In this document: positions 25,691-35,564 of the stretch, piece by piece
Position numbering within the stretch: position 1 is the stretch's first letter
Layout: each line of letters opens with the position of its first letter
Source: an uncultured Aquimonas sp.
Lineage (GTDB): Bacteria; Pseudomonadota; Gammaproteobacteria; Xanthomonadales; Xanthomonadaceae
Direction: 5' to 3'
DNA: 64,000 bases
Assembly: GCF_937888285.1 (NCBI RefSeq)
Contig: NZ_CALART010000029.1
Location: 82,288 to 146,287 of the forward strand
The notes under the pieces: generated by a model
What the model was told of the DNA's origin: nothing
Seen by the model: the letters and a program-made list of their open reading frames with translations, nothing else
The model's database searches: none
Position numbers and translations under genes: made by a program

Positions 25691-28549
25691 TCAAGCTCCC
25701 ACGGCGTGTGTCGCTGCTGCGCCCGAGTCTGGCAGCAGCACGTACAGGCCCATCACATCCACCGGCAAGCTGGCGGTGACCTGATAGCTGCCTCGTCCTT
25801 CAGCCGCTTCGCGCACTCGACGGTGGTCTTGCAGCAAGGCCTGGGCACGCGCCTTGGCGATGGCTTCGAGTTGGGGCTGCCACCCTGGCAATGCCTCCAG
25901 CGCGGATTGAAGTTGGCGGTCGCGCAGCGGCACGGGCATGTTGCGGGTGGCCTCCGCGCCGAGCAGTTGACGGGTTTGCTCGGGGCCGAGTTCGGAAAGC
26001 GGTTCGGCACCCATCGCGGCCACCGCTACGGCCTCTTCGCACATCAGAAGGCGGGTGGCTGTGCCTTGGGTGACCGTGAGCTGATGGCGGATACGCAGCA
26101 GCAGCACCGTGGTCTTGAGGCTGATGGCGCCGACAAAGGCGGCGCCGGCGCGGGCGACCGCCGCAGCATCGTCCGCTGAGGAGGTGGCATCCAACGCCTG
26201 TTCCAGCAGCGTGTCGGCCAGTACGGCCACCAGTGGGTGCGTGCGATGGATGAAGCTGGCCCCCTGCGCTGCGGGTTGCTGGAAGTCGATGCGCAGCGTG
26301 CCGGACAGACCTTCGGCCGCGAGACGTTCCTGAACAGCAGGAGGCAGGTGATCGGTAAGCAGCTTGTAGTGCTGTTTCGCGGGCTGCAGAGGGGCACCCA
26401 GCTGACTAGCGGCGCGATGGACGAAGCGCTCGACGTCGGCCTCACCGCCGAGCACGGCCGAGGACTTTCGCCACTCCGGCAATACGTCTTCGGGCTTCAG
26501 GCGGCGCTGCGCGAAGATGCTGCGGTTCTGCTTGGCCTTCTCCTTGGCGCTTTGCCAAGCAAGCTCGATCTCCTTGGCCGGTGCGCCAAACAGCTCAAGC
26601 TGCGACTGTGCGTTGAGCGGCGCGCCTTTGCGCATCAGCACCGCATTCATCAGGGCCTGGGTGAGCTTGCCCTCGTCGTCGGGCATGGGCACCAGTACGC
26701 CCAGTTCCTTACGAATACTCTCGGCCTTGCGCAGGATGACCTGCAGCACCGCGCCATCGACAGGGTTGTCCTCGCCGAAGAGCATGGTGCTGCGGACTTC
26801 ACGGGCCTTCTGGCCGAAGCGGTCCACTCGGCCTTCGCGCTGCTCGTGGCGCGTCGGATTCCAGCTCAGGTCGTAGTGCACGACCGCAGTGAACAGTCCC
26901 TGCAGATTGATGCCTTCGGAAAGGCAGTCGGTAGCGACCAGGATGCGTACTTCGCTATCGCCCAGCTGCTCCACTGCGGCTTCGCGTTCGTCCGGCGTCA
27001 GTTCGCCGGTGACTGCCTTCACGGTTGCCGACTTGAACTTGTTTTGCAGGGCGGCCGCCAGATAGTGCGCGGTGGCGATGTAGCGGCAGAACACCACCGG
27101 CTGGAAGCCGTCCTTGAGCAGGACGGCAAGGTGCTCCTGCAGCTTGGCGAGCTTGGGGTCGTTCTGTTGGCCGGCCAGGGCGCTTGCGCTGGCCATCAGC
27201 TCCTGCAGGCGGAGGCTGTCCTCGGTTTGCGCGCCGGGCTCGATATCGTCGGTCGATAGGGCATCTTCGCTGCCGTCCAGAACGCGTTCGCTCGCCTGAG
27301 CCTCGAACTCTTCCAGCGATGCCGCTTGCGGTACGTCGGCGTCGCCTTGGGCGCTGTGCAGACGCGTGCGTAGGGCGTTGACGGCTGCTGCGGGGGACGA
27401 GGAAATGCAGCGGAGCAGGGCCAGCGCCGCCCACCAGTTCATCCGCTGCTCGCGCAAGCCCTGGCCCTCGGAGCGCTCAACCAGCTCGCGCGCGTAGGCC
27501 AGCACATCATCGAAGAGCTTTCCCCATGCGCCGGTCAGTCGGTAGGTGATTTCGGCCGACTTGCGCTCCGGGAACATGGAGGTGTCTTGCCACTCTGCAA
27601 TGTCGGGACGGCGGCGCTGCACGAAGTGGCGGGAAAGGGCCTCGCGCAGGTCGGTGCGTTGGCCCGGGGGCAGGTCCTTGAGTTGGGTGAACTCCGGGCG
27701 CAGAAGCCCCAGCAGGTTGAAGAAGGCCTCTTCGTCGCCGCTGTGCGGTGTTGCGGTCAGAAGAACCAGATGCCTTTCGGCATCCGCGGCCAACCCTTTG
27801 AGCAACTGGTAGCGCTGTTGACGGCCTTGACCGGCCTGCGTGCAGGTATGCGCCTCATCGACGATGACGAACTCCGGGCAGAAGCGCTGGAAGGCCTCCC
27901 GACGGCGCTCGGACTTGATGTAGTCCAGGCTGACCACCGTGTAGGGGTGGGCATCGAACAGGGACGCTCCTGGCGGCAGGTCACGCTCCAGTCGATCCGC
28001 GGTGTTGGAGCGAACGACCACAGCGGGGATATGGAAGCGGGTGACCAACTCGCGCTGCCATTGCTCGCAGAGGTGCGGGGGGCACAGAACGGCGAGGCGC
28101 TGGATCTCGCCGCGGTCGAGCATTTCCCGGGCAATCAGGGCGCCCTCGATGGTCTTGCCGATACCGACGTCATCGGCAATCAGCAGGCGGACTGTCGGGA
28201 GTTTCAGTGCCATCAGCAGGGGCACGAGCTGATAGGCGCGGGGCTCGACGGCGATGTTGCCGAAGCTGCGGAAGGGCCCCGCACCGCTGCGCAGCTTGAG
28301 CTGCAGAGCATCCAGCAGCAACTGACTGGCTGAGTGATTGCGCGCTTCTTCAACAGTGGGCCAAGGGAAGATGGCAGGCACAACAGGCTGGCGTTCAAGC
28401 GGCAGGTAGACGAGCGTCTCGTCGCGCTCACCACCGCCCAGCGGACGCAAGCGCAGGGTCTGCTGATCCGATTCGGGCAGGACAATCCACTCGCGTCCGC
28501 GGGCAGACACAAGGCTTCCTGGGAGGAACTCTGGCAAAGGTGCATTCAT
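25691..28549 (-). CDS. SNF2-type helicase (DISARM DrmD-like)
   Basis: 952 aa. Motif I is LIADDVGIGKTIEGALIA (about residues 115-132), motif II VIVDEAHTC (about 228), motif III LLTATPHSGD, and the C-terminal motor has ATDCLSEGINLQ and WNPTRHEQREGRVDRFGQ (about 533-576). The N-terminus (RPLGGGERDETLVYLPLE) is the small domain found before the motor in DrmD/RapA-like proteins. The C-terminal 300 residues are helical and not recognised. It starts inside the stop of the giant helicase gene (4-nt overlap) and is followed after 4 bp by the methyltransferase, the same helicase-methyltransferase pairing as in class 1 DISARM. Confidence 0.85.
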   Translation of the reverse strand: MNAPLPEFLPGSLVSARGREWIVLPESDQQTLRLRPLGGGERDETLVYLPLERQPVVPAIFPWPTVEEARNHSASQLLLDALQLKLRSGAGPFRSFGNIAVEPRAYQLVPLLMALKLPTVRLLIADDVGIGKTIEGALIAREMLDRGEIQRLAVLCPPHLCEQWQRELVTRFHIPAVVVRSNTADRLERDLPPGASLFDAHPYTVVSLDYIKSERRREAFQRFCPEFVIVDEAHTCTQAGQGRQQRYQLLKGLAADAERHLVLLTATPHSGDEEAFFNLLGLLRPEFTQLKDLPPGQRTDLREALSRHFVQRRRPDIAEWQDTSMFPERKSAEITYRLTGAWGKLFDDVLAYARELVERSEGQGLREQRMNWWAALALLRCISSSPAAAVNALRTRLHSAQGDADVPQAASLEEFEAQASERVLDGSEDALSTDDIEPGAQTEDSLRLQELMASASALAGQQNDPKLAKLQEHLAVLLKDGFQPVVFCRYIATAHYLAAALQNKFKSATVKAVTGELTPDEREAAVEQLGDSEVRILVATDCLSEGINLQGLFTAVVHYDLSWNPTRHEQREGRVDRFGQKAREVRSTMLFGEDNPVDGAVLQVILRKAESIRKELGVLVPMPDDEGKLTQALMNAVLMRKGAPLNAQSQLELFGAPAKEIELAWQSAKEKAKQNRSIFAQRRLKPEDVLPEWRKSSAVLGGEADVERFVHRAASQLGAPLQPAKQHYKLLTDHLPPAVQERLAAEGLSGTLRIDFQQPAAQGASFIHRTHPLVAVLADTLLEQALDATSSADDAAAVARAGAAFVGAISLKTTVLLLRIRHQLTVTQGTATRLLMCEEAVAVAAMGAEPLSELGPEQTRQLLGAEATRNMPVPLRDRQLQSALEALPGWQPQLEAIAKARAQALLQDHRRVREAAEGRGSYQVTASLPVDVMGLYVLLPDSGAAATHAVGA

Positions 28550-31500
28550 GAGGTTTTTGGTTTGCCGGGGCCGAAGAGGTCGGCGTTGTTATTGAAGATT
28601 GCTTGCCAACTTTCCGTGTCTTTCGGAAAGCGAACCACGAGGTAGCCGAGTTCATCGAGCTTGCGGTCAACGACCGAGTCGTGCGCCCGCTGGGTGTCGG
28701 TCTCGTGGTGCGGGCCGTCGATGAAGATGGCCAGATTCAGGTCATCGTAGAAGAAGTCTGCGCAGGCGCTGGCGCCGGGGATGTTGTGTTGGCCCCGATC
28801 AGGCTTGCGGTAACCCTGCTCGGCGACGTGGCCCAGCCAGGCGTGCTCCAAGGTGCTGCCCGCGGTTCGGGCGAGCTGTGCATCGTGCTCCTGCGGCGCG
28901 CGGCCTTGAGTGCCTTGGTTGGCGGAGGCCCGAGTCAGACGGCATAGCATGTCGAGCAGCACACCCCCTGCCGCCTTGTCCTTGCGGTCGATAAGCGTGT
29001 GATCAGGCTGGTTGTAGTACGACAGCAGGCAGCGGTAACAGCCTGCCTCGCAATAGGGAGCGCCGCTATGGTCCAGCTCCTCGACCAGGCTGTCCCGCTT
29101 CCATGCTTGCCCGGTGGGCGGCGCCTTGAAGTGCATGACCTCCAGAGCCTTGGCTGCCACGGCTGCCAAGGCATCGGGCTCGGTGGCGAGGCGTGTGAGC
29201 ACGCCGGCACCGCCCTCGGCCGCTTCGAAGAGCAGGATGGACTGGCGGTGGTCGCGCGAGGGCAGCGGCTCGGCCATGAGCTCGCTTTCTTCGAGTTGGT
29301 AGACGGCTTCGATGCCGCGCTTGAGCGCGTACTGCAACGTGGTCAGCGTCTCTGAGTGGAGCTCGCCCAGTCCCGCATGGGGACGCACGATGAGGATGTT
29401 CCGACGGTCCTCCACGTACGGGACGATGCGTTGAGGCGGAGTCCTGTCGGGCGGAGCATCATTGTCTGGCTCGGGGTCACTACTACCGTCGTCCACGCCA
29501 CCGACCCAGTGGCCAGTGACCGGGTTCATCATGAATCCTTGGATGGACTTCTCTTTGCGGCGCCGCCAGCCAAAGTTCATGCGCCAAACCGTGGCGGCGG
29601 GGCCGTACTGCAACTCAAGAAGAGGGCCGCTCGCGTCTTCCACTACGGTGGTGACCATCTGGAGCTTGCCCTCGGCTTCAGCGAACTGCAGGGTGGTCTG
29701 CATCTCGTAGCCTTGGCGCACGCGCTCTTCTTCGTTGGCAGTTATGCGCTCGGCTCGCTTGGTCGAGACGTTCTCGATGCGATAGAGGCTCTTGATCTCC
29801 TGCGCTTGTGCCAGCGAGGCGCCACACGAGACGCAGCGATCGGCATCGCGCTGCGACCGGAAGTGGCCGTAGCCGCATGCGGGGCAGAGCCGAGCCACCT
29901 CGGTGGGCAATCGAGAGCCGTCCGTGACCTGATCGTTTCCGGTGATGGTCAGCAGCGCCTTGGTTACCCGGTACTGGCTGCCTTCGTGATAGATCAGGCT
30001 GTAGGGACCGAACTCTCCCAGCGCCAGGAAGCGAGGGCGCGACAGGAAACTCTCACGGCCGATGGAGCCGCGGCGTGCTGGCAGGTAGGCCAGTAGGGGC
30101 AGGCGCGGGAAGTTGTATCCCGGCAGGAAACCCTGAGAGGCGAGGTAGCGATACGTGTAGAAGTCGGAGTTGAAGGCGCTGTCGCCTGCGAGCAGCAGAT
30201 CGCGTTGCTTGCGTGCTTCGTTGTGGCGCTGCTGGGCTTCACGCCGCTCGCGTTCGCTGGCAGCCGGGTTGTTCTCAATCTTGAAGTTGAGCTCGATGGC
30301 TTGCGCCGTAGCTCGGTAAAGATCGCGCCAGCGCTGCAGTGCGCCGTCGAACTCTTTGTAGGCACGCTGGAACACCGACTCGGCCCATTGGTCGGTGTAC
30401 CAAGGCGCATTTCGCGGGGTCAGCTCGCTGGCGAGCATTGAAAGGACGCGCAGTCCGCGCTCGTGGGCGCGTCGTTTCGCTTCGGGCTTGTCGAGGTCGC
30501 TGGCCATGTCCTCGGTGATCGGCAGGGCCTCTGGCTGGTTCATGTCCAACAGGTCGCGAACACTGTTGCCAAGTCGCTTTCCGGTCTCGGCAAGCCAGAT
30601 GGCGTGCATGTGGCTTTTCACCAGCTCCAGATTGGCGAGGTCCAGCGTCGGTGCATTCACTTGCCCATGCACCATGCGAACAGGGTCGCGGAAGTAGTAC
30701 TGATCGTGAGGCGACTGGCTGGCGCAATAGGTGATGACTAGCGCGGGCTGGCCCGCACGGCCCGCGCGACCGCTGCGCTGCGCGTAGTTCGCAGGGGTGG
30801 GCGGAACGTTACGCATGTAGACCGTGTTGAGCGAGGAAATATCGACGCCCAACTCCATGGTCGGCGAGCAGAACAGCACCGGCAGCCATTGGAGCTCCAT
30901 GCCGTTCTTCTGGCGCCACTCGTCACGGTCCTTGTCGGTGAAGCGGAAGCGCGCCTCGCGCTCCAAGCGATCATCTTGCTCCACCTGGGCGGTGTGCTCG
31001 CGGGCCTCGAAGTCGAAAAGCTGGTGCACCGGGCTGCCCAGCAGGCCGGCGATGTTGCGGTAGAGAGCACGGAAGAAGGTGTTGTCCTCAGCTTGCCTCT
31101 GGCTCTTTCCGTCTCCCAGCTCCCATAGGAGTGCCGTGCCGTTGAGTTGCCATCCGGTCAGACCAACATCCGTCTCCTCCCTGCGGACAAGGCCATAGGA
31201 TTCGGCTGCCCTCAGTAGGGCGCCCACTACGTTCGGCCAAGTCTGGTCGTTGATGTCCTTGTAGTACGGGTTACTGCCGCCCCAGGTGCTTGCCTTGCGC
31301 AACTCGCGTCCGAGACGGGAGCGGCTTGAACCGATGACGAGGAAGTCTTCCAGCTGGACGCGTCGATTGCGTCGATCGGTCTCGTCTTTGGGACGAGTGG
31401 TCACGAACCAGCGGGCTGGGACCGGGCGCTCGTCCTCCGTGAAGCCCCAAGGCTCCCGCAGGTTGGCGTAACTCTGGGTTCGCAACTGATCCAGCTCGGT

Positions 31501-33888
31501 GCGGTCGAGGTAGCGCGTGGCGATGCACAGCCCCTGACGCATGAAGTCGAAAAGATCCCGCAGCACCTTGGCGCGCTCTTCAGGGCGCGCTGCCTGGAGA
31601 ACTTGAGGTGCTTCCGCCCATTCGGAGGCGTCGGCTGCGAGGTCATCGAGGTCCTGGTAGTTGATGCGAACCAGCCCGAGCTGTTCCAGGTTGGGGTTGT
31701 TGAAGCGCCAGCCGCGGCGCAGGTCAAAGTAGGTTCGATAGCCGAGGATGCCGCGCATGGCCTCCTGGACCTGGCGTCGCGTGTTGCCCTTGAGCTCAGG
31801 CTGCTGCATGTACTCAGCGCGCACGGCAGGGTCATCGCGATGGAAACCCAGGGCCTCGAAGATGGCGTTGGCGACTTCACGTTCGGCCAGTACGTTGCCT
31901 TCTGCTTTCTGCGCTGCGGACAGCAAAGCTGAGCGAGTGAGCAGCACTTGCAGGAAGTCGTTGAAGTGGCCGGCTTGCAGCGCCGCGTCTTGCCTGTTGT
32001 CAGAGAAGCCGAGCACCTTCTTGGCTTCCGCGGACAACTGCTGATCCTGTTCGTACAGGTAGCGCAGCGCCGACAGGGTAAGCATGGTGGTTGCCGAGCT
32101 GCGACCCTCGGCCGAGAGGGACGTGAGCCGCAACGAGTCCTTGCCCGCCGAGCTGTGCGACACACCACAGGCGAGGCAGAAGCGGAAAGACCCGGGGATG
32201 AACCAGGCCTGCAGACCCTGATCGTTAGTCACTACACCATCAGGTCGTACCTTGACGGGCTGTGGCACAAATTTGCGCTGCCCTGACTTGACCCGCCATT
32301 CGCCATCGGCTCGTTCTTCAAGCCAGGATTCCGGGTAGCGCTCAAGGTTGTCTGGCTCCCAGAGGCCTCGCCCATCGGGCATCAGGAAACCGAATTTGAC
32401 TTGGTCGTCGTCGTGTTGGCGCTCTTCGATGTTGCGCACATCGAAGCTTCGCCCCTCGGGCCCATCGGTATCCCAGACGGGGATGTACTCCTGCCCGCAG
32501 TCGCGGCAGAAGTGCGCGTGGTAGTAGCGACGCTGCCGCTCATCGTCGCCAGGGACGAACTGTTGCCCATCAAGCGTGATGGCCCGTTGGCCGGGCGCTT
32601 CCAATGTCGTATAGACCTTGCCGCCGCCCGCGATGAACTGGTGCAGCTTGAAGGCAAACAGGCTCTTGCCGGCTGCGTCGGTCACAGCATAGGCCCGCAG
32701 CATGAACTGCTGCAGGTAGGCGAGGCATGTCTCGAATGACTCACCAGAGTCGGCGCTGAGCGCCGTGGCCGCATCCGCCAGCGTGCGCGGCTTGGCCCGG
32801 CGCGGCTTGTCGTCCTCGTAGGTCAGGCCCAGCGTGAGTTCTACCCAAACCGACATGGGATGCGCGGCCATCGCTTCGTAGCTCAGGCCCGCTGGCACGC
32901 CTGCGCGAATGGCGTCGCTCAGTCGCGGGCGAATGCTGTCCAGCGTTTCTTGCTCGGGAGTCGTACGCCTCAGGGTCTCGGTGATGACGTTGCGATCAGG
33001 GATGGATGTGCCGAACAGGCGGCGGGCGACTCTGGCCACGACCGCATTCCGCTCCATCTGCGTGCCCTCGGAGGCCATTGTGGCGGAGGTGCCTATGCAG
33101 ATCAGGTTGTCGGACAGGGCTTCTCTTACGCGCCGCACCAGGAGAGCGACGTCGGCGCCCTGGCGGCCCCGGTAGGTGTGCAGCTCGTCCAGCACCAGGA
33201 AGCGCAAGCCCTTTGCGTTGCGCATGACCGCCTTGTCAATGTCGTTCTGCCGTGTCATCAGCAGTTCGAGCATCATGAAGTTGGTCAGAAGAATGTCCGG
33301 AGGGTTGGCGGCCATGGCCTGCCGCTCTTCATCGCTCTCTTGTCCTGTGTACCGCCCGAAGCTCACTGGCCGGGTGGCGGGGTCGGAGCCCAAGAATTTC
33401 TTCAGCTCCTCGAGCTGGGAGTTCGCCAGTGCGTTCATCGGGTAGATGACGATGGCGCGGGTGCGAGGCGTGGGATCTGCCTTCTTCGCCTTCAGGCAAG
33501 CATCGACGATGGGAATGAAGTAGCTCAGCGATTTTCCTGAGCCCGTGCCCGTCGTCAGGATGTAGCTTTCGCCCGCCAGAGCAAGGCTGATAGCCTCGGC
33601 TTGATGCTGATGCAGAGGTAGCGCGAAGCCTGCGGAGGACGGCGACTTGCCAAGCCGGAAGATCGTCGAGCACTCGGGGTTGAGCTGACCGCCTGCCACC
33701 AACTCGTCGACGGTGCCGCCTGAGCGATAGGTTGGGTTGATCTGGATGAGCGGCTCAGGCCAGTAGCGCTGGCTGGCGTACTCGAGGTCGACGAACTCGC
33801 GAATGTCATCGGATCGGATGCGAGAGAAGCTTCGCGAGAACTGTGCGTATTCCCCGACCAGCGATTCGCGAAATTTGAATACGTCCAT
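28546..33888 (-). CDS. Giant COG1205-type helicase with DUF1998 and C-terminal Vsr/DUF559-like nuclease (fused DrmA-DrmB-like)
   Basis: 1780 aa, first gene of the operon. Motif I TTGTGSGKSLSYFIP lies near residue 113, motif II LVLDELHTYRG near 234, and the second motor with SPTMELGVDIS and YAQRSGRAGRAGQ near 1010-1040. Cysteine pairs probably bind zinc: HFCRDCGQ (about 460), FCLACG (about 575), CPACG and CVSCG (about 1350). The DUF1998 block ends with CEAGCYRCLLSYYNQPDH (about 1613). The last 90 residues carry ADFFYDDLNLAIFIDGPHHET (about 1705-1725) and LGYLVVRF, a Vsr/DUF559-like nuclease fold. In DISARM the helicase (DrmA) and DUF1998 (DrmB) are separate; here they are one chain with a nuclease added. 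DruE of Druantia is the other relative to consider. Confidence 0.85.
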   Translation of the reverse strand: MDVFKFRESLVGEYAQFSRSFSRIRSDDIREFVDLEYASQRYWPEPLIQINPTYRSGGTVDELVAGGQLNPECSTIFRLGKSPSSAGFALPLHQHQAEAISLALAGESYILTTGTGSGKSLSYFIPIVDACLKAKKADPTPRTRAIVIYPMNALANSQLEELKKFLGSDPATRPVSFGRYTGQESDEERQAMAANPPDILLTNFMMLELLMTRQNDIDKAVMRNAKGLRFLVLDELHTYRGRQGADVALLVRRVREALSDNLICIGTSATMASEGTQMERNAVVARVARRLFGTSIPDRNVITETLRRTTPEQETLDSIRPRLSDAIRAGVPAGLSYEAMAAHPMSVWVELTLGLTYEDDKPRRAKPRTLADAATALSADSGESFETCLAYLQQFMLRAYAVTDAAGKSLFAFKLHQFIAGGGKVYTTLEAPGQRAITLDGQQFVPGDDERQRRYYHAHFCRDCGQEYIPVWDTDGPEGRSFDVRNIEERQHDDDQVKFGFLMPDGRGLWEPDNLERYPESWLEERADGEWRVKSGQRKFVPQPVKVRPDGVVTNDQGLQAWFIPGSFRFCLACGVSHSSAGKDSLRLTSLSAEGRSSATTMLTLSALRYLYEQDQQLSAEAKKVLGFSDNRQDAALQAGHFNDFLQVLLTRSALLSAAQKAEGNVLAEREVANAIFEALGFHRDDPAVRAEYMQQPELKGNTRRQVQEAMRGILGYRTYFDLRRGWRFNNPNLEQLGLVRINYQDLDDLAADASEWAEAPQVLQAARPEERAKVLRDLFDFMRQGLCIATRYLDRTELDQLRTQSYANLREPWGFTEDERPVPARWFVTTRPKDETDRRNRRVQLEDFLVIGSSRSRLGRELRKASTWGGSNPYYKDINDQTWPNVVGALLRAAESYGLVRREETDVGLTGWQLNGTALLWELGDGKSQRQAEDNTFFRALYRNIAGLLGSPVHQLFDFEAREHTAQVEQDDRLEREARFRFTDKDRDEWRQKNGMELQWLPVLFCSPTMELGVDISSLNTVYMRNVPPTPANYAQRSGRAGRAGQPALVITYCASQSPHDQYYFRDPVRMVHGQVNAPTLDLANLELVKSHMHAIWLAETGKRLGNSVRDLLDMNQPEALPITEDMASDLDKPEAKRRAHERGLRVLSMLASELTPRNAPWYTDQWAESVFQRAYKEFDGALQRWRDLYRATAQAIELNFKIENNPAASERERREAQQRHNEARKQRDLLLAGDSAFNSDFYTYRYLASQGFLPGYNFPRLPLLAYLPARRGSIGRESFLSRPRFLALGEFGPYSLIYHEGSQYRVTKALLTITGNDQVTDGSRLPTEVARLCPACGYGHFRSQRDADRCVSCGASLAQAQEIKSLYRIENVSTKRAERITANEEERVRQGYEMQTTLQFAEAEGKLQMVTTVVEDASGPLLELQYGPAATVWRMNFGWRRRKEKSIQGFMMNPVTGHWVGGVDDGSSDPEPDNDAPPDRTPPQRIVPYVEDRRNILIVRPHAGLGELHSETLTTLQYALKRGIEAVYQLEESELMAEPLPSRDHRQSILLFEAAEGGAGVLTRLATEPDALAAVAAKALEVMHFKAPPTGQAWKRDSLVEELDHSGAPYCEAGCYRCLLSYYNQPDHTLIDRKDKAAGGVLLDMLCRLTRASANQGTQGRAPQEHDAQLARTAGSTLEHAWLGHVAEQGYRKPDRGQHNIPGASACADFFYDDLNLAIFIDGPHHETDTQRAHDSVVDRKLDELGYLVVRFPKDTESWQAIFNNNADLFGPGKPKTS

Positions 33889-33960
33889 TCAGCGTTCTCC
33901 GTGCTTCACGCGTAGAGGTTTGTAGATGCGGGCGATATCTGGGCGCAAGGCGCAAAGTTC

Positions 33961-35247
33961 TCATTGCGCCCTGACTAAAGCGAGCTGCCGCGCCATGTCC
34001 TTGAACACCCCACCCACGATCAGCCGCAACTGACGATGCTCGCCGGGATGGCGAACCGGTTCGTCGCCAAGTTCGAGGCGAGCGAGCATCTCAGCCGCTG
34101 CGTTGCGCAGCGCGTGCAGCAGGTTGTCTAGGTGTTCGCCGGTGAGCTTGGGCGGCAGGCCGAGGGCTTCGCCGAATGCCAGCACGTCGGCTCGACGCAG
34201 TTCGCCGGAGCAACGCGCGGCGCCCATCCTCACCGACAGCTCGGCCGCGCCCCAGGCGCCGGGTTCGGCATAGCTGGTGGTCGAGAGCAGGTCGTAGTGG
34301 GGCGCCAGTGCGATGCCCTTGGCGTCGACGTGGAAGGACAGATTCTTCAGATGCGCATCGCCGTTGCCGATGAGCGCGTTGAACAGGCTCCAGCGCAGCA
34401 GGGCGAGGCGGGTGCGCGCCTTCTCGCGACACAGTGAGATCAATCGCCCCAGGGTTTCCGGTGTGGACTGCTGGTACTTGAACACCCGATCCAGCGACAG
34501 CAGTTGGCAGGCATCCAGCACGTGGCGGCGCTGCACGTTTGGCCATTCCCCTTCGCGGTCGAAGCGGGCGACCGCGTACACGGGCTCGGGCACGTAGCGC
34601 AGGAAGACGTCCGGCACCGGCAGGCCGACGGCCTTGGCGAGCCGCATGCAGAACCACTCGTTCGCCGCCGTGTGCGGGTATTGCTCCACCTGCACGTGGT
34701 CGGGCTTGAGGATGACGGTCGACGGCGCTGCGCCGATCGGCTCATGGAGCGCATCGCACAGCAGGATCGCCGGGAGTTTGTGCTGGGCGCCCGCCATCGA
34801 CATGCGCTTCGGCGCCTTGCCGCTGAGCGACTCCCGCGGCAGGGCGCGGATGCGGCGCGAGAGCTCGGCGTCGGGCAGCGGCTGCAGTCCACCAGCAGCG
34901 GGGGCGGTGTCGGGTGGCAGCAAGGTGAGTGCGCCGGCGGACTCCGCGCCGTAGTAGGTCAGCAGCCCGAAGGCGTCGGCCTGCGGCAGCTTGGCCTCCT
35001 GCGCCAACAGTTCACGCGCGCCTTCCTCGGGCAGTAGGTTGTCGAAGAACCACTGCACCGGGCGCTGTGAGCCGCCGTCCTCGATGCGGCCCGGCGCGCG
35101 CGGCAGGGCCGGCGATAGATCGAAGCCGTCGGCGGCGCGTCGCCAGTCTTCGTCGTAGCTCAGCGACCAGTGCGACCCCGCGTCATCCAGCACCGCCACG
35201 CGCCGCTCCCGGTACCAGACCTGCAGGGATCGCTGCGCCCCGTCCAT
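33961..35247 (-). CDS. hipA: HipA-family serine/threonine kinase toxin
   Basis: 428 aa, close to the usual length. The N-terminal HipA domain (VWYRERRVAVLDD, FDNLLPEEGARELL) is followed by the kinase core: MSMAGAQHKLPAIL with the Ser of the autophosphorylation loop (about residue 150), STVILKPDH as the ATP-lysine strand, NGDAHLKNLSF with the catalytic Asp and metal Asn, and HYDLLST with the metal Asp. All catalytic residues are present, so the kinase should be active. HipA kinases phosphorylate aminoacyl-tRNA synthetases and stop growth. Its ATG overlaps the hipB stop (TGATG). Antitoxin-first order and overlap are typical of hipBA. Confidence 0.93.
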   Translation of the reverse strand: MDGAQRSLQVWYRERRVAVLDDAGSHWSLSYDEDWRRAADGFDLSPALPRAPGRIEDGGSQRPVQWFFDNLLPEEGARELLAQEAKLPQADAFGLLTYYGAESAGALTLLPPDTAPAAGGLQPLPDAELSRRIRALPRESLSGKAPKRMSMAGAQHKLPAILLCDALHEPIGAAPSTVILKPDHVQVEQYPHTAANEWFCMRLAKAVGLPVPDVFLRYVPEPVYAVARFDREGEWPNVQRRHVLDACQLLSLDRVFKYQQSTPETLGRLISLCREKARTRLALLRWSLFNALIGNGDAHLKNLSFHVDAKGIALAPHYDLLSTTSYAEPGAWGAAELSVRMGAARCSGELRRADVLAFGEALGLPPKLTGEHLDNLLHALRNAAAEMLARLELGDEPVRHPGEHRQLRLIVGGVFKDMARQLALVRAQ

Positions 35248-35480
35248 CAGTCGGAACCCTCGGCATCCGGCACGGACAGGCGCAGCTCAAGACCCAGCTC
35301 GTCCAACAAGCGCAGCACGCGACCCAACTGGACGCTGGGCTTGCCCTTCTCGACATCGCCCACGAACACGTGGCTGGCGCCGATGATGGCGGCCAGATCG
35401 GTTTGACGCAGACCCTGCCGCTTCCGCTGTTCGCGGATCAGGCGGCCCAGGTCTTCGGCGGTGCGGATGGCGCGATCCAT
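35247..35480 (-). CDS. hipB: HipB-family antitoxin, XRE helix-turn-helix
   Basis: 77 aa. A single XRE-type helix-turn-helix covers residues 9-65 (LGRLIREQRKRQGLRQTDLAAIIGAS, then FVGDVEKGKPSVQLGRVLRLLDELGLEL). It neutralises HipA and represses its own operon. Two TCTAA-N8-TTAGA type palindromes 85 and 135 bp upstream of its start are the likely operators. The C-terminal tail (SVPDAEGSD) is short and acidic, as in HipB. Confidence 0.92.
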   Translation of the reverse strand: MDRAIRTAEDLGRLIREQRKRQGLRQTDLAAIIGASHVFVGDVEKGKPSVQLGRVLRLLDELGLELRLSVPDAEGSD

Positions 35481-35564
35481 GGCGGGATCCCCGAGTGGGT
35501 TTCGTTTTCGACGCGCCGAGGGCGGTGTGCAGCAGAAACTAAGCCATGTGCGGGGCGCAGTAAA

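Noticed and set aside
13502..33888. BREX as an explanation of the large operon
   Set aside because: No PglZ phosphatase, BrxC/PglY ATPase or Lon-like gene is present.
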